Part shown: piece by piece, positions 45,565 to 56,259 of the stretch
How positions within the stretch are numbered: the stretch's first letter is position 1
Layout of the letters: each line of letters begins with the position of its first letter
Assembly: GCA_019186945.1 (NCBI GenBank)
Contig: JABAQJ010000002.1
Location: forward strand, 85,897 to 149,896
Source of the DNA: Gemmatimonadaceae bacterium
GTDB taxonomy: Bacteria; Gemmatimonadota; Gemmatimonadetes; Gemmatimonadales; Gemmatimonadaceae
Length of the DNA stretch: 64,000 nt
Direction of reading: 5' to 3'
Notes under the pieces: generated by a model
What the model was told of the DNA's origin: nothing
Database searches by the model: none
What the model saw: the letters and a program-made list of their open reading frames with translations, nothing else
Program-made: the position numbers and the translations under genes

Positions 45565-46269
45565 CTAACGGGCGCCGAGGAATGGCACGATCAGGTCTGC
45601 GGCAGCTTCATAGCCGTCCGTCAATCGGTGTCCTCCATTGCGCGAGTACCGTTTGACAAGCGTCGAATCAGCACTTCTGCATCCGGAGTCCGTTTCATCC
45701 GTGCCGTACACACACAGCGCGTTCAACCCGCGCAATGCCGTCAGTTCCGGGGCCGTTGGTACGTCGTCTGGCCGGTGGACACTGCGTACCAGATCGATCC
45801 AGTGGAAGTGAAAATTGGCAGTCGTGGCCAACCCGAACATAGCCACGAGGTCGATGCGCGCACGAAGATCGTCAGGCAGGCGACGGACGACGAACGGCGC
45901 CATGTCCGCTCCACGCGAGTAGCCCAGTACTATCAGGCGATCGAGCTTCCACGCGGCGAGATAGTAGCGAACCAGCCGGGCAACATCGGCGGCTGCCTGC
46001 TCGGGCGTGCGACCGTCCCGCAGGTACTTGCGCGAGTCGAGTGCGACGACGGACGCCCCATGCGTGAGGAGCAGATCCGTGACTTCGCGATCCGCCTTGG
46101 CGAACCCGCCATCGCCGGTCACGAGGATGACGAGGGTTCGGAGTGCGTTGGGTGTCGATGCCTGTCGAACCGTAGTGGGGAGATCGTCGACTGTCTGGCC
46201 AGATTGCGCAACGGCGACATACGGCAGTGACGAAAGGAAGGCGATCGGAATGAAAGCGCGACCGAACAT
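45565..46269 (-). CDS. VirJ/AcvB-type exported hydrolase
   Basis: A 234-residue exported alpha/beta hydrolase. After a signal peptide (MFGRAFIPIAFLSSLPYVAVAQ) come LVILVTGDGGFAKADREVTDLL, GASVVALDSRKYL, RTPEQAAADVARLVRYYLAAWKLDRLIVLGYSRGADM (Ser nucleophile) and a late acid/His region (SADSTLVKRYSRNGGHRL). This is the AcvB/VirJ domain. In Agrobacterium AcvB cleaves lysyl-phosphatidylglycerol in the periplasm. A lipid-related role is a fair inference, not proof. Stop TAG lies in a CGTTAGGC word. Confidence 0.82.
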   Translation of the reverse strand: MFGRAFIPIAFLSSLPYVAVAQSGQTVDDLPTTVRQASTPNALRTLVILVTGDGGFAKADREVTDLLLTHGASVVALDSRKYLRDGRTPEQAAADVARLVRYYLAAWKLDRLIVLGYSRGADMAPFVVRRLPDDLRARIDLVAMFGLATTANFHFHWIDLVRSVHRPDDVPTAPELTALRGLNALCVYGTDETDSGCRSADSTLVKRYSRNGGHRLTDGYEAAADLIVPFLGAR

Positions 46270-46593
46270 GTGCAGGATGTGCAACGGTAAGGGATGTGCA
46301 CGGCGACCGCCGCGCTGCGGATGTATGAAATCTTCCCGCTGGTCCTCGCCGCCGGATAACAGTCGCTGCGACGCGATTCGGACACGATCCACTCCGCCGG
46401 GCCGCGTACTCGGGTCGCCCATATTGTGGGAGTGGGCGAAATCGGGCACGCTCGCCCGATGAGTCTTGCATGGCCCGCTGGGCCAAGGTGTGCCTGACGC
46501 ATCGACGACGAGTTCCTGTTTCGGCGCAGACCACGTGGCATTCGCATCGGCATGCTTTCGCGCCGACCGGGCGCGTGCGCGATAGCCGCAGCG
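46270..46593. other. Intergenic region with two hairpins, response regulator / VirJ-like gene
   Basis: About 320 bases downstream of the response regulator and upstream of the VirJ-like gene (both minus strand). Two hairpins lie close together: ATCGGGC/GCCCGAT (46441-46460) and TGGCCC/GGGCCA (46471-46485). On the minus strand the first is followed by TTCG. They may end the two-component operon. No gene seen. Confidence 0.45.
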
Positions 46594-47226
46594 CTAGTCG
46601 AGACGCATCACGCCACGTTCGATGGCCGCAGTCACGGCCGCCGTCCGATCATCCACTCGGAGCTTGGCGAAGATGTGCAACAGGTGCGTCTTCACCGTCG
46701 CCTCGCTCACCCGCAACTCGCGGGCGATCAGCTTGTTGCTCGTTCCCCGTGCGACGTGCATCAGCACCTCGATCTCGCGAGCACTCAACGAGCGGTCGCT
46801 GGCTCCACGCGAGCGCCCGACGAGGCGCGAGGCCACCGAAGGAGACAGGACCGACTGGCCGACCGCCGTCGCGCGGATCGCGCGAAACAGTTCGTCGCGC
46901 GGCGTCTCCTTCAGCAGGTATCCGATCGCTCCGGCCTCGATCGCGCGCAGAACGTCCGCGTCGGTCTCGTAGGTCGTCAGCACCAATACGTTCGTTTCGG
47001 GGGAGATCCGCCGAATCTCCCGGGTAGTGCCCACACCGTCGAGAACCGGCATTCGCAGGTCCACCAGTGCCACCTCGGGGCGGTGCGCGCGAACCAATTC
47101 GATCGCCTCGCGCCCATTGGCGGCTTCGCCGATCACCTCGAACTCCTCGCGCGACGCCAGCAGTCCCTGCAGGCCCGCTCGAACGATCGGGTGATCGTCG
47201 GCGACGATGAGTCGAATCCGGCTCAC
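46594..47226 (-). CDS. NarL/LuxR-family response regulator
   Basis: 210 residues. Receiver domain 1-120 with the acidic pair Asp10/Asp11, phosphoacceptor Asp56 (VALVDLRMP), Thr in LTTYE and Lys in YLLKE. A LuxR-type HTH follows (about 145-207: LSAREIEVLMHVARGTSNKLIARELRVSEATVKTHLLHIFAKL). It should bind DNA when phosphorylated by the kinase encoded just upstream. The start is GTG overlapping the kinase stop (GTGA, 47223-47226), so the pair is co-translated. Targets unknown; the divergent hydrolase genes are candidates. Confidence 0.95.
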   Translation of the reverse strand: MSRIRLIVADDHPIVRAGLQGLLASREEFEVIGEAANGREAIELVRAHRPEVALVDLRMPVLDGVGTTREIRRISPETNVLVLTTYETDADVLRAIEAGAIGYLLKETPRDELFRAIRATAVGQSVLSPSVASRLVGRSRGASDRSLSAREIEVLMHVARGTSNKLIARELRVSEATVKTHLLHIFAKLRVDDRTAAVTAAIERGVMRLD

Positions 47227-48485
47227 GGCGTCACCAACTGGACCGTTGGGAAGTCCGCTGTGTGCAGCAACGGTATCGACACCGTCAACGTCGTGCCTTC
47301 GCCCCGTTCGCTCTCCACGCTGACAGATCCGTTCAGCTGCCGGACTCGCTCCCGCATCGCCTGCAGGCCGAAGCCTCCGGGCTCGCGACCCGCGGGCGAC
47401 ATGGTTGCGAGCCCGATCCCATCGTCCCGGACGTCGAGCATAACGAGATCGTCCATGTACGACAGAGTGACGGCCACCGCGCTGGCCTTCGCGTGCTTGC
47501 GCACGTTCGACATGCCTTCCTGGAGCGCACGGAACAGCGTGATCTCCGCCTCGGGGTGCAAGGGGACGGGCGTTCCGGTCACCATGGTCGATACAGGGAT
47601 GCCCATGCGCTCGGCACTCACGCTACAGAGCCGTGCCACGGCCTCTGGCAGTTCGGCGTGATCGAGCTGCTCTGGTCGCAGCGAGGCGACGACCCGACGC
47701 GTCTCGTCCAGGCTTTCCCGGGCGATGGCGCGCGCACGGCGCAGCTGTACCCGACTTTCGTCAGCGCCCGCGGGCAGCAGCTGCTCCGCCGTCTCCAGGT
47801 GCATCACTACCGCGCTCATACCCTGCGTCAGAGTATCGTGCAGCTCTCGCGCCATGCGCTGGCGCTCCTCCATCACCCCCGTCTGGTGCGATGCCCGCGC
47901 CAGCTCGCCACGAGTGGCCTCCAGTTCCATCGCCAGCCGCTCTCGGCGGTCCGCCAGCTTCACAACGGATCGCAGGAAAACGCCAATCAACGTCGCGAGG
48001 ATCGCCCGGGAGAGAAGGAACGCGAACAGTTCCGTGGACGACAAGGACGTTACGGTACCGCCAAAGCGACTCTCCCAGCCGGCATGGGCGGTGAGCGCCA
48101 TAGCCGCCACGACTCCCCAACCTAACGGCAGCACCACGAAGAACAGGGGAATGAGTGCCAGACCCAGCACCCAGAAGGACATGGCACGGTGCGTCAGCAT
48201 CACGGACAACGCGGTCGCCGCGCCAGCAAGGAGTGGAAGCGTCCACACCTGCGCCGCAACGTGTTGGGCACGCAGACTGCGCGTCCACAGCAGATACCAC
48301 ACGGCTAGCCCGACCAGCAGGGGGAGCACCTGACGCCATTGGTCGCTGCCCATGCCGTCGACGAATGCCCATCCGCCAACGGCAATCGCCACAGCAGCCG
48401 CGGCGAACCACCGCCAGACAGCCATCCAGCGATTCCACGAATGCGTGGCCCACGACTGCTCTGTGCCGGGAGCGACCATCGACAT
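47223..48485 (-). CDS. Sensor histidine kinase (HisKA_3/DesK-NarX type)
   Basis: A 420-residue membrane kinase. About five hydrophobic helices occupy residues 25-175 (for example WFAAAAVAIAVGGWAFV, VLPLLVGLAVWYLL, ALIPLFFVVLPLGWGVVAAMALTAH). They give a membrane sensor with no large periplasmic part. A coiled-coil linker leads to HisKA_3 with His216 in EERQRMARELHDTLTQG. The ATPase has N (ALQEGMSNVRKHA), DVRDDGIG and GGFGLQAMRERV motifs. Start ATG 48485 was chosen; the frame is open upstream. It overlaps the response regulator by 4 bases and is divergent from two hydrolase genes. Confidence 0.92.
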   Translation of the reverse strand: MSMVAPGTEQSWATHSWNRWMAVWRWFAAAAVAIAVGGWAFVDGMGSDQWRQVLPLLVGLAVWYLLWTRSLRAQHVAAQVWTLPLLAGAATALSVMLTHRAMSFWVLGLALIPLFFVVLPLGWGVVAAMALTAHAGWESRFGGTVTSLSSTELFAFLLSRAILATLIGVFLRSVVKLADRRERLAMELEATRGELARASHQTGVMEERQRMARELHDTLTQGMSAVVMHLETAEQLLPAGADESRVQLRRARAIARESLDETRRVVASLRPEQLDHAELPEAVARLCSVSAERMGIPVSTMVTGTPVPLHPEAEITLFRALQEGMSNVRKHAKASAVAVTLSYMDDLVMLDVRDDGIGLATMSPAGREPGGFGLQAMRERVRQLNGSVSVESERGEGTTLTVSIPLLHTADFPTVQLVTP

Positions 48486-48664
48486 GGCGCCAAAGCTACG
48501 ACGTCCAGGATCGCTACGCAGCAGCCTCCCAGTGCAACGAGCATCCGTCGATCGACGGATGGCCAGTCGAACGATCGAGCGATACGTGGCTGCCGGCCGG
48601 GAACGTACTGTCCACTCGCGCCAAGCGACAAACCGTTCCCCTCGAATCGAAGGAGCAATCCCCA

Positions 48665-49651
48665 ATGAAACGCTACTGGCTGACTGCGATCGCCGTGTGT
48701 ATGGCATGTTCCGACAGCGTCGGACCGGCACCGGAAGTCACACGCAGTACAACACCGAATGCACCGCAAGCGCACTTCGTAACGGTGGCGCCTGGTGTGC
48801 GGTTGGAAGTCCTCGATTACGGGGGAACCGGCGCACCACTGGTGCTGCTGGCTGGCAGCGGCAATACGGCGCACGTCTTCGCGGCGTTCGCCTGGCGCTT
48901 CACGGATCGCTTCCACGTCATCGCGATCACGCGCCGCGGCTTCGGCTACTCGAGCCAGCCGGCCGATGGATACGACACGCGAACGCTCTCCGAGGATCTC
49001 AGGACGGTCCTGGACAGCTTGCGGCTGAGCCAAGTGAACCTGGTTGGGCACTCACTGGCCGGCGACGAGATGACCCGGTTCGCAGGCGATCATCCCGATC
49101 GCGTGCGACGCCTGGTGTACCTGGACGCCGCGTACGATCGGGTCGCGCTTCGATCCATCGTCCAGCAGTTCCCTTTCCCGCCACCGCCGATGCCAACGAC
49201 GCGCGAGCTCTCGTCGCCTGAAGGGTTCTCCAACTACGTCCGTCGTGTGCGAGGTGTCGCCCTGCCCGCCGAAGAAATCGCCGCCACATATCGGTTTGCG
49301 CCAGACGGCACGTTTCAAGGCGAGGTCACGCCACCGGAAGTGTACGCTGCTCTCCTGGCAGGCGAGGAAGCACCTGACTACGCGCGCGTGAAGGCGAATT
49401 CCCTCGGGATCTACGCGGTGGCGACAAACGCGACCGGCGTCGTGCCCTGGATCGCGCCGACCAGGCCCGTGTGGCCGGTTGCGCAGGAGGTGTTCCATCG
49501 CGTGTACGAGCCGTTCTACCTGGGACAGCGCATCCGCTTCGACACGGAGGTGGCCCGCAGCACACGGCTCGATTTCGAGGGCCAGAACCACTACCTGTTC
49601 CTCAGCGCCCCGGAGAGTGTCGCGTCGGCGGTCCGGGCATTCCTTCGTTAG
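48665..49651 (+). CDS. Exported alpha/beta hydrolase, paralog 1
   Basis: 328 residues, probably a lipoprotein (MKRYWLTAIAVCMACSDS, Cys15; the lipobox is not ideal). Hydrolase motifs: VRLEVLDYGGTGAPLVLLAGSGNTAHVF (oxyanion region), ITRRGFGYSSQP, LVGHSLAGDE with the nucleophile Ser, LVYLDAAYDR, and a late His in FEGQNHYLF. The fold is that of epoxide hydrolase/haloalkane dehalogenase-like enzymes. The next gene is a close paralog starting 2 bases later, a tandem duplication. The stop TAG lies in a CGTTAGGC word. A GGAG site precedes the ATG. Confidence 0.85.
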   Translation: MKRYWLTAIAVCMACSDSVGPAPEVTRSTTPNAPQAHFVTVAPGVRLEVLDYGGTGAPLVLLAGSGNTAHVFAAFAWRFTDRFHVIAITRRGFGYSSQPADGYDTRTLSEDLRTVLDSLRLSQVNLVGHSLAGDEMTRFAGDHPDRVRRLVYLDAAYDRVALRSIVQQFPFPPPPMPTTRELSSPEGFSNYVRRVRGVALPAEEIAATYRFAPDGTFQGEVTPPEVYAALLAGEEAPDYARVKANSLGIYAVATNATGVVPWIAPTRPVWPVAQEVFHRVYEPFYLGQRIRFDTEVARSTRLDFEGQNHYLFLSAPESVASAVRAFLR

Positions 49652-49653
49652 GC

Positions 49654-50715
49654 ATGGTCGCAATCATGTCATGGCATCAAATGGCGTCCTGCACGGCAGC
49701 AGTGCTGCTCGCCGTGGCATGCGCGCGCAACACGGGCGATCGTGCGCCTGCCCCGATCGATTCACGCTCGCACTGGATCGATGCCGCCGGCCACACCAAC
49801 GTACGTATACCGATCGGCGGGACATTGCTTCACTACGTCGACTACGGCGGCAACGGACTCCCGGTCGTATTCCTGGCAGGAATGGGTAACTCCGCCCACG
49901 TGTTCGACGAGTTCGCTCCGCGCTTTACCGATCGCCATCGTGTCCTGGCCTTTACACGTCGGGGATTCGGAGAGTCGGGGCAGCCAGGAAGCGGCTACGA
50001 CACAAAACGGCTTGGCGATGACGTCAGGGATCTGCTGGATTCCCTGAGTATTCCTCAGGCCGTGCTTGTCGGTCATTCGGTGGGCGGCGATGAACTCACG
50101 GATGTCGGTGCGCGCTTTCCAGAGCGTGTCGCCGGTCTCGTGTACCTCGACGCGGCATACGATCGAGCCGGCGTCACTGGCCGCCTGCTACAACAGCTGC
50201 TGCTCGGCCAGCTTCCGCCCAAGGCGCCGCGTGCCAACGGTCCGGACCGATCGTCGGTCGTATCCTTCCGGGAGTACCTGGAGCGGATCTACGGTGTACC
50301 GTGGCCCGAAAGCGAAGTACGCGCGACACGCGTGTTCTCGAACGACGGACACTACGTGGGCGACGTAACGCCGGCGCGTATCAACCTGGCTGTTGCTCGC
50401 GGCGAGACGGCGATGCGCTACGAACGGCTCACGGCACCGATTCTTGCCATTTACGCCGTCGACCGTACCGTCGACCGCGACTACCCGTGGATCCGAAGGA
50501 TGGTCATTGGGCAGGGCAAGGCTAACCTCCAGGCAGAGAAGGCGATCCGCGCGCAGCGCCGGTGGGAGCGTGACGGCCGCTCACGTCTGGCCGCGGCACG
50601 GCCGCATGCGCGGATCGTCGAGCTGCGGAATGCATCGCACTATCTGTTCATCTCGAATGCCGACACGGTGGAGTTTGAGCTGCGGAAGTTCCTTCGGGGT
50701 CTTCCCTCTGCCTGA
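49654..50715 (+). CDS. Exported alpha/beta hydrolase, paralog 2
   Basis: 353 residues, with the same plan as the preceding gene: LLHYVDYGGNGLPVVFLAGMGNSAHVF, FTRRGFGESGQP, LVGHSVGGDE (nucleophile), LVYLDAAYDRAG, and ELRNASHYLFISN with the late His. The N-terminus has a signal peptide with Cys23 after LLAVA, so it may be a lipoprotein; ATG 49666 or 49681 could be the real start. Conserved YGGNG/LAG.GN.AHVF and LVYLDAAYDR words show common ancestry with paralog 1. Substrate unknown. Low but clear divergence suggests distinct substrates. Confidence 0.85.
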   Translation: MVAIMSWHQMASCTAAVLLAVACARNTGDRAPAPIDSRSHWIDAAGHTNVRIPIGGTLLHYVDYGGNGLPVVFLAGMGNSAHVFDEFAPRFTDRHRVLAFTRRGFGESGQPGSGYDTKRLGDDVRDLLDSLSIPQAVLVGHSVGGDELTDVGARFPERVAGLVYLDAAYDRAGVTGRLLQQLLLGQLPPKAPRANGPDRSSVVSFREYLERIYGVPWPESEVRATRVFSNDGHYVGDVTPARINLAVARGETAMRYERLTAPILAIYAVDRTVDRDYPWIRRMVIGQGKANLQAEKAIRAQRRWERDGRSRLAAARPHARIVELRNASHYLFISNADTVEFELRKFLRGLPSA

Positions 50716-51073
50716 ACGCAATGCGGCCCGCTCGCCGAGCGGCGGGTCGCTCGGCCAAAGGGAGTCTGACCCCAAAATGCTTGTGCCCGTTGCCAGGCGA
50801 GTTGCAGGCTCAGGCTGACCGACGGCTGGCGACGACGCGCGGACCACCTCGAACCGGAACCCTGGTGGCGTCCCCGTGCCGGGCACGACTTGGCGGCAAC
50901 ACCATCCGAAGGCGGATCGCAGCCCCAGATCGAGGCTCCTGGCTACCGGCGAACCCCACCGAACGCCGGAGGCCCCCGGTGCGTTGGCACCATGAGTCCT
51001 CGACCACGATTCCGTACTGAGCCCCACGCTGCATTATTGCCGCGCGCCCCCGTCCAACTCAACCACGCCCGCA
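50716..51073. other. Intergenic region with hairpin and a TCTGACCCC repeat unit
   Basis: About 360 bases before the S9 peptidase gene. A compact hairpin (CCGCTC, loop GCC, GAGCGG; 50728-50742) follows the hydrolase stop and may end transcription. At 50757-50776 is GGGAGTCTGACCCCAAAA, which shares the TCTGACCCC core with the two repeats near 58.7 kb. The rest is GC-rich DNA without a convincing gene. Confidence 0.5.
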
Positions 51074-53503
51074 ATGCGCATTTCTCTCGCGTGCTCCGCT
51101 GCCGCCCTGCTCGCGCCGCTCGCCCTCAGCGCCCAGACGGCCGACTACCACCGCGCCGACGTCATTCGCACTGCTGGCGCCTATGTTCTCGGCGCTACCG
51201 TATCGCCGGTCTGGCTGGACGACAGCGTGCGCTTCATCTACACGTCGACCGGCAGGAACGACCGCGGCACTGTGTATCTCGTCGATCCGGCCCGAGCGAG
51301 CAAACGCGTGTTTTTCGACAAGGCGCGCCTGGCGGCAATCCTCTCCGTCGCCGCCGACACGATACTGGATCCGACACGCTTCCCCGCGTTCACCCCGGTG
51401 GACACTGGGAAAGCCATAGAACTCGTCCTGCACCGCAAGGTCTTCCGCTGCGACCCCGCCAGCTACAACTGCCAGGCGCAGGATAGCCTGGACTGGGCAC
51501 TCAAGCGCACGCTGAAAGCTGGACCGGCGTGGGCGAATCGTTCGCCGGACAGGAAGTGGGACGTCTTCCAGTGGCGATACAACATGTATCTGAGGCCGGC
51601 CGCGCTGTCCGACTCCGATGCGGTGGCCGCGGCAGACTCGGTGCGCAGGGCTCGCGCCGACACCGCGAAGAAGGACAGCACGGGACGCGGCGCCCGTACG
51701 GGAGCCGCGAGGCAGGATTCGGTGCCGCTCCCGAAGGGCTCGATCGCGCTCACCACGGACGGCGAGCGTCTGTTCGCCTACGGAAACACCGACCGCAACG
51801 TGGCCGCGGACACGGCCAAGCCGAGGCCGGCGCGCGTCAACGTGAACTGGTCTGCGGATTCACGGCGTTTCACGGTCGCGCGCGAGGATCTTCGCGGTAC
51901 GCGCATTTACCCAATGTACTCGTCCACCGGCGACCAGCCCATCGACAAGAGCTATCACTACGCGGTACCAAGCGACTCGGTGGTGCCATCGCACATCATT
52001 CACGCGATCGACATCGTCGATCGTACCAACGTGGCTGCAAAGACCACGCACTCGCCGCAGACGACCGTCAGCACCCGGACGTTCTGGAACAGGGCCGGCG
52101 ACAAGTTCTTCATGTTGAACGCCAATCGCGGTCCCAGCCGTATCTCCGCACTGCTTGTCGATGCGAAGACAGGCGAGGCCAAGACCGTGGTACGAGATTC
52201 AACCGCCACATGGGTGGAGTTGTCGCATTCGTTCGGCCAGGAGAACTGGGATGTGCCGAAGGGCAGCGATGACCTGATCTGGTGGTCGCAGCGGGATGGG
52301 TGGGCGCACTTGTACCGGATTGGATCTGACGGTACGGTCAGGAACCAGATCGAGTCCGGCACTTACGCGGTCGACCGACTGTTCCGGGTCGACAGCGCCA
52401 CCCGGACCTCGCCGCAGGTGGTGTACTTCAGCGCATGGGGACGGGATCCCGGCTTCCTGTACTACTCGCACCTCTTCAAGGTAAATGTCGATGGCAGTGG
52501 CATGACGTCGCTGACACCAGAGAACGGCGACCACCAGATCACGTTTACGCCCAAGGGCCCCTACTTCATCGACAACTTCGCCCCCGTCGACAGGCCGCCG
52601 GTGATCTCGCTGCGCTCGGCCGTCGACGGCAAGACGGTGTTGGAGCTGTCACGCGGCGACGCCGAACTTCTCGAACAAGTGGGATGGCGTCCACCGGAGA
52701 TCATCCAGACCAAGGCGCGCGATGGCGTCACCGACATCTACGGCCTGATGTACAAGCCGAGTACGTTCGATCCGGCGAAGAGCTACCCCATCCTCGACCA
52801 CATCTATCCTGGCCCACAGGTCGGCAGTGTGGGCCGCTGGGGATGGTCGGGCACCGGCGAGACGCAGGCACTGGCCGAACTCGGCTTCATCGTCATCGAA
52901 ATCGATCACCAGGGAACGCCTCGACGATCGAAGGCATTCCATGACTTCTATTACCGCAACATGGGGGACAACGGAATCCCCGATCACATCGCGGCAATCC
53001 GGCAACTCGCGGCACGGTACCCGTGGATCGACATCAACCGCGTGGGCATCTACGGGCACTCAGGCGGTGGTCTGGCATCCACCGACGCGATCCTGCGTTA
53101 CCCGGACTTCTACAAGGTGGCCGTGAGCGGGTCCGGGAACCACAACCCGAATACCTATGCCTGGTACTGGGCAGGCCGATACCAGGGACCGTATAACAAG
53201 GCTTCGTACGACTCGGCAGCGAACTACACTCTCGCGAAGAACCTGAAGGGCCACCTGCTGCTCATGCACGGAGACTTGGACAACAACGTGCACATGGCGA
53301 ACACGCTCCGCGTCGTCGATGCGTTGATCAAGGCCAACAAGGCGAACTTCGACCTGATGATCTTCCCGGATGCGCCCCACGGACTGCCGGTGTTTCACAT
53401 CCGCAAGCGGTGGGACTACCTGGTGAAGTACCTCCTGAACGAGGAGCCGCCGGCAGATTACGAAATGCTCGTACCGCCGAGGACCGGGGGGCCACCGTTC
53501 TGA
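51074..53503 (+). CDS. Exported S9 prolyl-oligopeptidase/DPP IV-type peptidase
   Basis: 809 residues with a signal peptide (MRISLACSAAALLAPLALSAQ). An N-terminal DPP IV-like beta-propeller covers about 30-540 and contains a charged low-complexity insert (about 185-225, Ala/Arg/Asp/Lys-rich). The C-terminal hydrolase domain has Ser in IYGHSGGGLAS, Asp in LLMHGDLDNNVH and His in FPDAPHGLPVF. It likely removes dipeptides or cuts short peptides after Pro/Ala in the periplasm or outside. No good ribosome site is seen before the ATG. A hairpin terminator follows. Confidence 0.93.
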   Translation: MRISLACSAAALLAPLALSAQTADYHRADVIRTAGAYVLGATVSPVWLDDSVRFIYTSTGRNDRGTVYLVDPARASKRVFFDKARLAAILSVAADTILDPTRFPAFTPVDTGKAIELVLHRKVFRCDPASYNCQAQDSLDWALKRTLKAGPAWANRSPDRKWDVFQWRYNMYLRPAALSDSDAVAAADSVRRARADTAKKDSTGRGARTGAARQDSVPLPKGSIALTTDGERLFAYGNTDRNVAADTAKPRPARVNVNWSADSRRFTVAREDLRGTRIYPMYSSTGDQPIDKSYHYAVPSDSVVPSHIIHAIDIVDRTNVAAKTTHSPQTTVSTRTFWNRAGDKFFMLNANRGPSRISALLVDAKTGEAKTVVRDSTATWVELSHSFGQENWDVPKGSDDLIWWSQRDGWAHLYRIGSDGTVRNQIESGTYAVDRLFRVDSATRTSPQVVYFSAWGRDPGFLYYSHLFKVNVDGSGMTSLTPENGDHQITFTPKGPYFIDNFAPVDRPPVISLRSAVDGKTVLELSRGDAELLEQVGWRPPEIIQTKARDGVTDIYGLMYKPSTFDPAKSYPILDHIYPGPQVGSVGRWGWSGTGETQALAELGFIVIEIDHQGTPRRSKAFHDFYYRNMGDNGIPDHIAAIRQLAARYPWIDINRVGIYGHSGGGLASTDAILRYPDFYKVAVSGSGNHNPNTYAWYWAGRYQGPYNKASYDSAANYTLAKNLKGHLLLMHGDLDNNVHMANTLRVVDALIKANKANFDLMIFPDAPHGLPVFHIRKRWDYLVKYLLNEEPPADYEMLVPPRTGGPPF

Positions 53504-53535
53504 TGCCCTCATCGTAAGCGAAGCGTCACCGAACG

Positions 53536-53564
53536 GCCGGCGTCGCACAGGGACGCCGGCGTTT
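53536..53564 (+). terminator. Hairpin terminator after the S9 peptidase gene
   Basis: A 9-base perfect stem (GCCGGCGTC/GACGCCGGC) with a 7-base loop, followed by GTTTGCC, begins 32 bases after the stop codon. The T-run is short, so termination strength is uncertain. Confidence 0.75.
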
Positions 53565-53657
53565 GCCTCTGGCCGGGTGAGATCCTGCAGGCAAACGTCG
53601 CTGCCCGCATCGGCAACCGCCGCTCGACACGACACGGTAGACAGGATGTGCCAATGC

Positions 53658-54653
<996 letters not shown>

Positions 54654-54951
54654 GGCGTTCACTGCTGAAGGGTGACTTAGCCGCAGGCCTGACCTGGGCC
54701 CTGCAACCCCAGCGACGATCCGCAAGAAAAACGTCGATGGATCGTGCGGCCCACGTGGTGGCTCGTGGCTGCAAACATCATGGTCATACTACGCGATGGT
54801 CGCCAGATGGGCGACTGACTGCGGACCTCGATCAGGCGCAGCTCGGTTCTTTCATCGTGACGTTCACACGGACGCTGTCGGATTCGGCGATGGCTGTGGC
54901 TCCCATGCGGAGGCGCCGTTCCAATCGCTACATTTCGAGCCGGGGAATCCG

Positions 54952-56007
54952 ATGTACACAGCCTGCCTCTTCTGCAACAAGCCACTCGGCCGCAACGAGT
55001 CGATCGAGGCATTTCCCGTAGGTGGACGCTTGGCGTTCGACGCAAGGATGGGACGTCTGTGGGTAGTGTGTCCGCGATGCGAGCGCTGGAATCTCACACC
55101 GCTCGAGGAGCGCTGGGAAGCGATCGAACAGGCCGAGCGGTTTTTTCGCGACACGCGTCGCCGCGTATCGACCGACAATATCGGACTGGCGAAGCTGCGC
55201 GACGGTACAACGCTCGTCAGGATCGGCGAGCCGCTCCGTCCCGAGTTTGCAGCGTGGCGATACGGGGACCAGTTCGGCCGCCGACGGCGGCGACAAATGT
55301 TGATGGCGGGCGCCGGCCTCACCGGGGTTGGGGCGCTCATCGCTGGCGGTGTAGCTGCCGGCGTGAGTATCGGTGGGTTCGGGTGGATGATCGGGCAGGC
55401 AATGACGACACTGATCCATGGCAGTCCGGACTCCGTGGTTGCGACCATTCGTACGGCGAACCAGGGTGTAGTACAGGTCCGCCGCCGCCATCTGGCGGAA
55501 ACCGTCATCGGACCGGGTGAAGCGGGCGGTCTCTCGATCGATCTCCGGTTCAGGAACGGTGCCGGGCATTTCGAGGGACGGGAAGCGGAACGTATCGCGG
55601 CGATCGTCGTGCCCAAAGTGAATCGGTACGGTGGCAATCGCGGCCTGATCGCCGCCGCCGTGCAGGAGATCGAAGCGATGGGAAGCGCCGATGCCTTCTT
55701 GCGCCGCTTGGCCAAGCTTGCCGCCACGACCGCTCGACCGCTGCAACCAAGGCGCCGCTCGCGCTGGTGGGGCAGCGCGAGTTCGCGCGAGATCGCGAAA
55801 CATGGACTGTTCGCACTGCCGGGACGTCAGCGACTCGCGCTTGAGATGGCCCTGCACGAGGAAGCGGAGCGTCGTGCGATGCAGGGAGAACTCGATCTCC
55901 TCGAGGAAGCTTGGCGTGAGGCCGAGGAGATCGCCGCGATCTCGGACAGTCTGCTAGTGCCTGCGTCGATCGATTCCAGGGTGGCGAAGCTCAAGCTCAG
56001 CGAGTAG
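54952..56007 (+). CDS. Zinc-ribbon membrane protein of unknown function
   Basis: A 351-residue protein I cannot place in a family. The N-terminus has two Cys pairs (CLFCN at 5-9 and CPRCERW around 40-46) that could form a zinc ribbon. A basic patch (RRRRRQ, about 109-114) is followed by a Gly/Ala-rich hydrophobic stretch of about 40 residues (117-158), enough for one or two membrane helices. The C-terminal 180 residues are soluble, with a long charged helix near the end (ALEMALHEEAERRAMQGELDLLEEAWREAEEIAAIS). The ATG follows GGGGA. It is 252 bases upstream of the SulP gene on the same strand. Confidence 0.7.
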   Translation: MYTACLFCNKPLGRNESIEAFPVGGRLAFDARMGRLWVVCPRCERWNLTPLEERWEAIEQAERFFRDTRRRVSTDNIGLAKLRDGTTLVRIGEPLRPEFAAWRYGDQFGRRRRRQMLMAGAGLTGVGALIAGGVAAGVSIGGFGWMIGQAMTTLIHGSPDSVVATIRTANQGVVQVRRRHLAETVIGPGEAGGLSIDLRFRNGAGHFEGREAERIAAIVVPKVNRYGGNRGLIAAAVQEIEAMGSADAFLRRLAKLAATTARPLQPRRRSRWWGSASSREIAKHGLFALPGRQRLALEMALHEEAERRAMQGELDLLEEAWREAEEIAAISDSLLVPASIDSRVAKLKLSE

Positions 56008-56259
56008 CTCCAGCGCGTCGTCGGCGGCGCTGATGGGATCCGGATAGTGCGATGCGTTCGCCCGAGTTCGCGAACCGATCGCATGAGTGTCCGACGCAGC
56101 ACCCATGCGGTGTCCGGCGTGACGGCCGTCCGCCTCGGTCGTCGCACTCGACCGGAACTTGCGCATAACTCGCTGCACTCGAAGCGCTTGCGCCCGCTCG
56201 CACCAGTCACGAGGTTGCACGTTCCTGCGCTCACACGAGGGATTTTGGCGAGAGGATCG

